DNA from: Xanthomonas sp. SI
Lineage (GTDB): Bacteria; Pseudomonadota; Gammaproteobacteria; Xanthomonadales; Xanthomonadaceae
Assembly (NCBI RefSeq): GCF_014236855.1
Contig: NZ_CP051261.1
Location: forward strand, 930,001-994,000
Direction of reading: 5' to 3'
DNA length: 64,000 bases
This document shows, in pieces, positions 57,871 through 64,000 of the stretch; within the stretch, counting starts at the first letter, position 1; each line of letters begins with the position of its first letter. The notes beneath the pieces are model-generated. The model did not search any database, was not told the origin of the DNA, and saw only the letters and a list, made by a program, of their open reading frames with translations. Both the position numbers and the translations under genes were made by a program.

Positions 57871-58212
57871 ATGCCTATCCGCAACGAGCAGATCGCCTAC
57901 TACCCGTTCCTGCAGGAAATGCTGGACGACGATTATTTTCCTTCCTTCCTGGTCGGCAAGGGCCAGAAGATCCTGCTGCGGCTGTGCGAGGCGATCGAGG
58001 CGCAGGCACCGCCGGACCTGCCGGCGCTGTACCGGCTCACCCACGCCGCCACCGAGGAATTCAACGCGCTGGCGCTGGAGTTCGAGGCGCACGACAGCGA
58101 GATCGAGACCGCCGCGCGCGACAACATCGGCGTGGACTTCCTGTACATCGCCAAGACCTATGGCTTCGATGCCGCCGATGCCGAGGAGTTGATCGCGCCG
58201 CGCGAGTGGTGA
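57871..58212 (+). CDS. DUF5713-like small protein
   Basis: A 113-residue acidic helical protein beginning MPIRNEQIAYYPFLQEMLDD. DYFPSFLVGKGQKILLRLCEAIE and TEEFNALALEFEAHDSEIET match the pattern of the DUF5713 family, whose function is not known. The ATG at 57871 is favoured; the longer version from 57781 starts inside arginine/proline-rich sequence. There is no membrane segment. Confidence 0.8.
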   Translation: MPIRNEQIAYYPFLQEMLDDDYFPSFLVGKGQKILLRLCEAIEAQAPPDLPALYRLTHAATEEFNALALEFEAHDSEIETAARDNIGVDFLYIAKTYGFDAADAEELIAPREW

Positions 58213-58254
58213 GCGGGCGGTGGGGGATCGGGCGTCGGTGGGGACTAAGCGCGG

Positions 58255-58700
58255 CTGTTCCCTTCTCCCACCGGGACCATGGCCCCCTTTTCGGGGGAAG
58301 GTGCCCCGCAGGGGCGGATGAGGGTACGGGCGCAGCCTCGTGCACCCAAACTCCGCGAGACGCTTCGCGCCGGACCCTCACCCCAACCCCTCTCCCGGCG
58401 GGAGAGGGGCTAGCCTTCTGTCCCTTCTCCCCCCGGGAGAAGGTGCCCCGCAGGGGCGGATGAGGGTACGGGCGCAGCCTCGCGCACCCAAACTCCGCGA
58501 GACGCTTCGCGCCGGACCCTCACCCCAACCCCTCTCCCGATGGGAGAGGGGCTAGTCGGCTGTCCCTTCTCCCCTCGGGAGAAGGTGCCCCGCAGGGGCG
58601 GATGAGGGTACGGGCGCAGCCTCGCGCACCCAATTCCACGAGCCGCTTCGCGCCGGACCCTCACCCCAACCCCTCTCCCGATGGGAGAGGGGCTAAGGCA
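58255..58700. repeat. 142-bp tandem intergenic repeat, three copies
   Basis: The segment GTGCCCCGCAGGGGCGGATG recurs at 58301, 58443 and 58585, exactly 142 bases apart. Each copy also contains CCCTCACCCCAACCCCTCTC followed by a palindromic CTCTCCC...GGGAGAGGGGCTAG. The first copy has a variant 5' end. The array fills the gap between the DUF5713-like gene and the convergent hybrid kinase gene. It includes several hairpins and probably terminates both transcripts. Confidence 0.92.
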
Positions 58701-58738
58701 TGCCGCGGCTGCTCCCTTTCGCCTTCTGCGAAAGGGGC

Positions 58739-61387
58739 TCAACCGCGTCGCAACAGCATCTGCGTCATCAGCGCGCGTAGTGCCGGCGCGCGCACTGGCT
58801 TGGACAGGAAGCCCCAGCCGTGCTCCTGGGCCAGCGCGCGTAGCGCCGGGTCCGGTTCGGCGGTGACCAGGATCACCCGCGGTTCGGCGTTCCAGCGCCC
58901 GCACAGTTGCGCGAACAAGGCCGGGCCGTCGCGCTCGCCCATGCGCACGTCCAGCAGCACCAGCTCCGGCGCCTGCGCCGGTTGCGCCGCTGCCAGCGCC
59001 TCCTCCGGGCCGGCGGCCAGTTCCACCCGGCAGGCCCAGCGTTCCAGCAGCGCGCGGCTGGCTTCGCACACGCGCGGGTCGTCGTCGATGCACCACACCC
59101 GGCAGCCATGCAGGATCGGGTCGTCGCCGTTGTCGCTGGCCACCGCGGTCGGCGCCTGCGCCTGCGCCGCGGCGGCGGCGTCGCCCAGCGCCACGGTGAC
59201 CGCGAACACACTGCCGCGGCCGAGCTGCGAGCGCAGGCCGATGCGGTGCCCGAGCAGGCGGCCGATGCGCTCCACGATGGCCAGGCCCAGCCCGGCGCCG
59301 CGGTCGTGGGCGACGCCGTCGCCGAGGCGGCGGAACTCTTCGAAGATCTCCTGCTGCAGCGCCTCGGGGATGCCCGGGCCCTGGTCGTGGACCTCGATGC
59401 GCAGGCTGTCGCCGTCGCGGCGGCAGCCCAGCAGCACGCGGCCGCGCGGGGTGTAGCGCACCGCGTTGGACAGGAAGTTCTGCAGGATGCGCCGCAGCAG
59501 GGTCTCGTCGCTGCGCACCGCGGCGCGCGTGGGCACGTAGTCCAGATGCAGACCACGGTCTTCGGCGACGATGCCGAACTCGTGCGCCAGGGTCTGCAGC
59601 AGCGGCCCCAGCGCGAAGTCGCGCACCTGCGTCTTCAGCGTGCCCGCTTCCAGCCGCGAGATGTCCAGCAGGCTGTTGAGGATGGCGTCCTGCGCGACCA
59701 GCGCGTTGTCGACATGGTCGGCGATCTGTCGCGCGTCGGCGTCGTGCAGCCTGCCGCGCAAGGCGGACACGAACATGCGCGCGGCGTTGAGCGGTTGCAG
59801 CAGGTCGTGCACCGCCGAGGCGACGAAGCGGGTCTTGTAGCGATTGGCGTTCTCGGCCTCGCGCTTGGCGTCGGCCAGGTCGCGGGTGCGCTCGGCGACG
59901 CGGTGCTCCAGCGCGTCGGCCAACGAACGCAGTTCGCGCGCGGCGTTCTTGTAGCTGGTGATGTCGGCATAGCTGGTGACGAAACCGCCGTCGGGCAGCG
60001 GATTGCCGCGGATTTCCAGTACCGTGCCGTCGTCCTTCTCGCTCTCGCGCATGTGCGGGCGGCCGCTGCGCAGATGGTCGAGGCGGCGCTGGATCGCCGC
60101 TTCCACCGGGCCGGGGCCGAGCAGGCCGCGGCGCGCGTTGTAGCGGAACACGTCCTCGATCGGGCGGCCGATGCGGATCAGCTCCGGCGGGAAACGGAAG
60201 ATCTCCAGGTAGCGCGAATTCCACGCCACCAGGCGCAACTGCGCATCGATGATCACCACGCCCTGCGGCAAGTGCTCCAGGCTGCGGCTGAGGCCGGTAT
60301 CGGCCTGCTGCGCAGCCTGCACCACGCCGTCCTGCGCGGTACGCAGTTCCTGCGCATGCTGTTGCAGCAGCGATTCCAGCTCGCGCCGGCTGCGCTGGCG
60401 CAGCCGCGCCAGGCGCTGGCGCTGCTGGAACAGCAGGCCCAGGAACACCAGCGCCAGCCAGATGCCGGCCGCGGCCAGCGCGGCGGCGCGGCCGGCGGCG
60501 CGGCTGCCGCCGATGTCGTGCAGCAGGTGCAGGCGCCAGCCGCTTTCCTGCAGCGCCATGCTCTGCCACAGCAGCGACGCGCGCTGCGCAGGCGCATCGA
60601 TGCGCATCACCTGGCCGCCGTCGTCCAGCGTGGCCAGGCTGCGCCGCTGCGCCGGCAGCAAGGTCTGTCGCGCGTATTGGCGGGTGGCCAGCAGTTCGTC
60701 GCGTTCGTGCGCGCTGAGCGGCTGCAGCTGGCGGTAGCGCCAGGCGTCGCGGCTGGACAGGAACACCACACCATGGCGATCGCTGACCAGCACCACGTCG
60801 GGCACGCGCAGCCATTCGCGTTCCAGCGCGGCCAGTTCGATCTTGATCACGATCACGCCGAGGGTGCGTCCGGCCTCGTCGCGGATCGCCTGCGACAGGA
60901 AATAGCCGGGCACGCCGGTGGTCATGCCGATGCCGTAGAAACGGCCGCTGCCCTGCGCCAGCGCCTGCTTCACGTAGGGGCGGAAACTGTAGTCGGCGCC
61001 GACGTTGCTGCTGGCCAGGCGCCAGTTGCTGGCGGCCACCGCCACGCCATCGGCATCGATCAGGGTCAGCGTCGAGGAACGGGTGACGTCGTTGGCGCGT
61101 TCCAGCTTCAGGTTCAGCCGCTGGTGCGCGGCCGGATCCAGCGGCCCGGTCAATGCCTCGCGCAGTTCCGGATCAAGCGCCAGCACCTGTGGCAGCGTGC
61201 GGTAGCGGTCGATGCGCTGCTGCAGGGTCTGCGCGTACAGCTCCAACTGCTGGCGCAATTGCCGGCTCTCGGCACGCAGCGCGCGCTGTTCGGCGAAATG
61301 CCCGGCCGACAGCATCGCCAACGCCATGCCGCCGAGGGCGGCAAGCAGGAGCAGGGCGAAGCGGCGATAGCGCAGGGCGGGATACAT
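58739..61387 (-). CDS. Hybrid histidine kinase with DctB-like sensor domain
   Basis: An 882-residue membrane kinase. A membrane helix at about 10-28 is followed by a periplasmic double-Cache domain very like DctB (SSTLTLIDADGVAVAASNW; GADYSFRPYVKQAL; GYFLSQAIRDEAGRTLGVIV; HGVVFLSSRDAW). A second helix lies near 310-330, then PAS (about 370-490) and HisKA with His527 in VHDLLQPLNAARMF. The HATPase has GPGIPEALQQEIFEEF, and the C-terminal receiver has Asp813 in LVLLDVRMGERDG. It should sense C4-dicarboxylates and signal to a separate regulator, possibly the LuxR-type one at 57117. Confidence 0.93.
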   Translation of the reverse strand: MYPALRYRRFALLLLAALGGMALAMLSAGHFAEQRALRAESRQLRQQLELYAQTLQQRIDRYRTLPQVLALDPELREALTGPLDPAAHQRLNLKLERANDVTRSSTLTLIDADGVAVAASNWRLASSNVGADYSFRPYVKQALAQGSGRFYGIGMTTGVPGYFLSQAIRDEAGRTLGVIVIKIELAALEREWLRVPDVVLVSDRHGVVFLSSRDAWRYRQLQPLSAHERDELLATRQYARQTLLPAQRRSLATLDDGGQVMRIDAPAQRASLLWQSMALQESGWRLHLLHDIGGSRAAGRAAALAAAGIWLALVFLGLLFQQRQRLARLRQRSRRELESLLQQHAQELRTAQDGVVQAAQQADTGLSRSLEHLPQGVVIIDAQLRLVAWNSRYLEIFRFPPELIRIGRPIEDVFRYNARRGLLGPGPVEAAIQRRLDHLRSGRPHMRESEKDDGTVLEIRGNPLPDGGFVTSYADITSYKNAARELRSLADALEHRVAERTRDLADAKREAENANRYKTRFVASAVHDLLQPLNAARMFVSALRGRLHDADARQIADHVDNALVAQDAILNSLLDISRLEAGTLKTQVRDFALGPLLQTLAHEFGIVAEDRGLHLDYVPTRAAVRSDETLLRRILQNFLSNAVRYTPRGRVLLGCRRDGDSLRIEVHDQGPGIPEALQQEIFEEFRRLGDGVAHDRGAGLGLAIVERIGRLLGHRIGLRSQLGRGSVFAVTVALGDAAAAAQAQAPTAVASDNGDDPILHGCRVWCIDDDPRVCEASRALLERWACRVELAAGPEEALAAAQPAQAPELVLLDVRMGERDGPALFAQLCGRWNAEPRVILVTAEPDPALRALAQEHGWGFLSKPVRAPALRALMTQMLLRRG

Positions 61388-61543
61388 GCGGCGGAGTGGG
61401 CGCGGTCGGGACGGTATCCTGCCAGCTTAGCGGCAGCGACACGCGTGCTGGTGGCGATGCGTTCCGCGGAAGGTTGCGCTAGGCGTTCCCGCCGTGTCGC
61501 GGCGAGCGCGCAAGCGGCCGTGGCAACCAGATTGCCGAATGCA

Positions 61544-61588
61544 CGACGGCAGCGCCGGCCCAGATGCGGAGGGCCGACGCTGCCGTCG
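61544..61588. terminator. Long hairpin between the porin and hybrid-kinase genes
   Basis: CGACGGCAGCGCCGGCCC (61544-61561) pairs with GGGCCGACGCTGCCGTCG (61571-61588), with one mismatch and a nine-base loop. It lies 68 bases past the porin stop on the minus strand. No T tract follows on either strand, so its role as a terminator or mRNA stabiliser is uncertain. Confidence 0.5.
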
Positions 61589-61655
61589 CGTGTCTTCGTT
61601 GCGAACGCACCTCGATCGGGCAGTGCCGATCGAGATGCGGATCAGGACCTGCCTA

Positions 61656-62828
61656 TCAGAACTGCACCTGCGCGCGCAGGTCGATCGAGTCCGGCTTGGT
61701 GTGTACGCCGGCGCGCTCGGCATCGGCGCGCACGTAGTTGGCCTGGAACTTGAAGTGGCTGGTCAGGTACCAGTTGGCGCCCACGGTCCAGTCGTGCTGG
61801 CGGCCGCCGAGCACGCTGCCGTCGTCCAGATCCAGGCGGCTGTAGCGCAGCAGCACTTCGACCGCGCCGTAGGCATTGGCCGGCTTGACGTTGGCCACGT
61901 TGCCGGCGCTGTACGGGCGCGACTCGCCGGTCAGCACGTAGCTGGCGAACACGTACTGGCCGTCGGCGGTGTAGTCCGGGCGGCCGTTGTCGCGGGTGAC
62001 CTCGGCGCGCAGCGCTTCGCCCTGCATCGAGAACGGACCCTTGATCCAGATCCCCTCCAGGCCGGTGCGGCGCACCTGGTCGGCATCGACCAGGGTGCCC
62101 GAATCGACCAGGCGCACGTCGGTCAGGCCGGCTTCCGGACGCGCACGCAGGCGCACGCGCGGGCTGAAGCTCACGTCCAGGCCGTTGTGGTAGCCGCGCG
62201 GGCTTTCCTGCGAATACGCCAGGCCCAGGTGCAGCACGTCGCCGTCGGCCTTGAACGGGGTCCACACGCCGCGCACCGCCTGGGTGGTGCCGGGGTTGTC
62301 GCCCTGCAGGTCCTTGCCGCCGTACGCGCCGGCCTGCAGCAGGTACTGCGGACGCTCGAAGGTCCACTCCACGCCGGTGCGGCGGCCCTGGTAGATCGCC
62401 TGGATCGGCAGCGCGGTTTCCAGGAAGCTGTCGGCGCGCGAACTGGTCACGCCTTCCAGGCCGACCGGCACCTTGATGTAGCCCAGCCGCACCTTGCCGT
62501 AGTCGCTGCCGAACAGCGCCTTGGTCTCGAAGCGGAAGAACACGTCCAGCCACAGCTTGGACTGGAAGTCGAAGTACACCATCGCGTCGTACACGCCCTT
62601 CTTCTTCAGCGTGGCGCCGAATTCCTTGCGGCGGAACGCGTTGTCGTCTTCCAGGCGCGCGTCGTCGTCGGAGAAGTTGTTCCAGTCGTAGCCGTAGTTG
62701 CCGGTCACGGCCAGTTCGGTGCCGTCGCTGAAGGCGACCTTGGTCGGCCAATCGTCGAACCCGCTGGCGGCAGCGGCGGGAGCGGCGGCGGTCAGGCACA
62801 GCGCAGCGAAGAGAAGGGTATGGCGCAT
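61656..62828 (-). CDS. OprO/OprP-type porin next to dctA
   Basis: A 390-residue outer-membrane porin: signal peptide MRHTLLFAALCLTAAAPAAA, then beta-strand-rich sequence ending in DLRAQVQF with a terminal Phe. GTELAVTGNYGYDWNNFSDD and VRLGYIKVPVGLEGVTSS fit the OprO/P family. The ATG at 62828 gives the clean signal peptide. It is divergent from dctA, with about 470 bases between the start codons, so it probably lets dicarboxylates cross the outer membrane. Confidence 0.9.
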   Translation of the reverse strand: MRHTLLFAALCLTAAAPAAAASGFDDWPTKVAFSDGTELAVTGNYGYDWNNFSDDDARLEDDNAFRRKEFGATLKKKGVYDAMVYFDFQSKLWLDVFFRFETKALFGSDYGKVRLGYIKVPVGLEGVTSSRADSFLETALPIQAIYQGRRTGVEWTFERPQYLLQAGAYGGKDLQGDNPGTTQAVRGVWTPFKADGDVLHLGLAYSQESPRGYHNGLDVSFSPRVRLRARPEAGLTDVRLVDSGTLVDADQVRRTGLEGIWIKGPFSMQGEALRAEVTRDNGRPDYTADGQYVFASYVLTGESRPYSAGNVANVKPANAYGAVEVLLRYSRLDLDDGSVLGGRQHDWTVGANWYLTSHFKFQANYVRADAERAGVHTKPDSIDLRAQVQF

Positions 62829-63301
62829 GATGTGATGTCTTCTTGATGAGGAAAAAAGCGCGCCGGCACTCGACAGACGGGACGGCAAGGCTTGCGCGGG
62901 CGGTGCAGCGTGATGCCGACCACGACGTTCCCTCGGCCGTGGTGCGGGGCGCAGCGCCGGAACAACGAGCCGCCCGCATGCAATAGCGGACGCATCCGGC
63001 GGTTCTTTACAGCGGTGTTGCGATCCTGCGACGGCGCATCGCCCCTGAATACGCATGCGACGCCGGCAGCGCCGGCGGCAGATCGGCAGGCGACGCGGCA
63101 TCGGCGGGCATTTACCTGGCCGGCATCGCGCGTCGCACCTCCCTCCCGTGAGCGTGCCGGAACACTGTAACTGCCTCGGCGGCGTCGCGAACAGGGGACT
63201 AGTACCAATAGGTTATCTGCTTAGAAGCGGGCGCCGCGTACAAAGGCAGCATTCCGCGACCTGCGTCGGGTTGCCGGTCTACATCCGCTCCGGAGCGCTC
63301 A
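62829..63301. other. Divergent regulatory region between porin and dctA
   Basis: About 470 bases with no supported gene. It presumably carries both promoters. The imperfect palindrome at 63204-63213 is the only site I can point to; no sigma-54 type GG-N10-GC element was obvious by eye. Confidence 0.5.
63204..63213. promoter_or_regulatory. Candidate regulator site upstream of dctA
   Basis: ACCAATAGGT, within AGTACCAATAGGTTATCTGC, is a short interrupted palindrome (ACC...GGT) 89 bases before the dctA start. It could be a site for a LuxR-type response regulator. Only one copy was noticed, so the call is weak. Confidence 0.3.
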
Positions 63302-64000
63302 CATGCATATCCCCGCTTCCCCTGCCGGCCCCGCGCCGCGTCCTGTGCCGTTCTATAGGCATACGTACGTCCAGGTGCTGGTCGCCATCGTCATCGGTGC
63401 CTTGCTCGGCCATCTGGAGCCGTCCTGGGGCACCCAGCTCAAGCCGCTGGCCGACGCGTTCATCAAGCTGGTGAAGATGATCATCGCGCCGGTGATCTTC
63501 CTGACCATCGTCACCGGCATCGCCGGCATGACCCAGCTGAAGACGGTGGGCCGCGTCTTCGTCAAGGCGATGGTGTACTTCCTGTTCTTCTCCACGCTGG
63601 CGCTGGTGGTCGGCATGATCGTCGCGCACGTGGTGCAGCCCGGCGCGGGCATGAACGTCAATCTGGCGACGCTGGACCAGAGCAAGGTCGCCAGCTACGT
63701 GCAGAAGTCGCACGACCTGACCCTGGTCGGCTTCTTGATGGACATCATTCCCAATTCTCTGATCGGCGCGTTCACTGGCGACCAGGTGGTCAACGGCAAG
63801 TTGGCCGGCCCCAATGTGCTGCAGGTGCTGTTCGTCGCCGTGCTGTTTGGCGTGTCGCTGGCCCTGGTCGGCGAGCGCGGCAAGCCGGTGCTGAACCTGC
63901 TGGAGGCGCTGATCGCGCCGGTGTTCAAGCTGGTGCACATCCTGATGAAGACCGCGCCGATCGGCGCGCTGGGCGCTATCGCCTACACCATCGGCGAACA
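63302..64000 (+). CDS. dctA: C4-dicarboxylate/cation symporter DctA (partial, runs off window)
   Basis: 233 codons of a DAACS-family symporter for succinate, fumarate and malate, cut by the window end. It opens [20 protein letters not shown]. Family sequence follows: [16 protein letters not shown] (helix 1), [58 protein letters not shown] and [17 protein letters not shown] at the end. The ATG at 63302 gives a typical short N-terminus. The substrate-binding hairpins and helices 7-8 lie outside the window. The neighbouring porin and DctB-like kinase support the dicarboxylate role. Confidence 0.93.

Noticed and set aside
58907..61753. A 948-codon plus-strand frame opposite the hybrid kinase gene
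   Set aside because: Antisense shadow; it lacks a ribosome site and has repeat-like Gln/Arg/Ala composition.

Overview
The window looks like a chromosome segment of a Xanthomonas-type gammaproteobacterium. It has very high GC, a sucrose (sux) locus of the Xanthomonas type, and repeated intergenic TGTAGGAGCGGCTTCAGCCGCGAC inverted pairs. The genus call rests on gene order and repeat style and is an inference; the species cannot be told from the sequence.

Layout. 1-203: 5' end of a response regulator on the minus strand. 833-1321: proline-rich lipoprotein, then a terminator. 1434-4442: formaldehyde detoxification set (FrmR repressor with a visible operator, class III alcohol dehydrogenase, Gfa, S-formylglutathione hydrolase). 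4443-5580: more than 1 kb with no convincing gene. 5581-7355: ArsR-type regulator with three membrane proteins. 7497-10749: MocR regulator divergent from a PhzF-like isomerase and an EamA exporter, with direct-repeat operators between them. 10909-24324: mixed housekeeping and accessory genes: DegV, a frameshifted DsbA-family gene, a GH12 glucanase, two overlapping amidohydrolases, a Grx/HesB-like/rhodanese fusion, a polysaccharide deacetylase, a methyltransferase, an SGNH hydrolase and AlaA.

24591-34510 is the most unusual region: a type I secretion ATPase, its membrane-fusion partner, a small AT-rich lipoprotein and a 1964-residue RTX protein, closed by a strong terminator. The RTX protein carries six to seven 510-bp repeats, some identical at the DNA level. 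Its N-terminal domain has a His...YNCTTW arrangement suggestive of a permuted papain/NlpC-P60-like cysteine hydrolase. The lipoprotein overlaps it by 4 bases. Together they look like a type I-secreted antibacterial effector with a periplasmic immunity lipoprotein; this is a hypothesis.

34741-37924: RsgA, a DUF1704 putative metallopeptidase and a DJ-1/PfpI protein, followed by a 230-bp tandem array of REP-like hairpins. 38727-45855: sucrose locus (amylosucrase, TonB-dependent receptor, inner-membrane transporter, LacI regulator) with two palindromic operators in the divergent promoter region. 45943-53819: a PhaB-like reductase with an altered active site, then a citrate-type module (CitMHS transporter, OprO/P porin, TctD/TctE two-component system, periplasmic binding protein). 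53844-64000: a propeller/GGDEF regulator, a LuxR-type response regulator, a DctB-like hybrid kinase, a second OprO/P porin and the start of dctA, which together suggest C4-dicarboxylate sensing and uptake.
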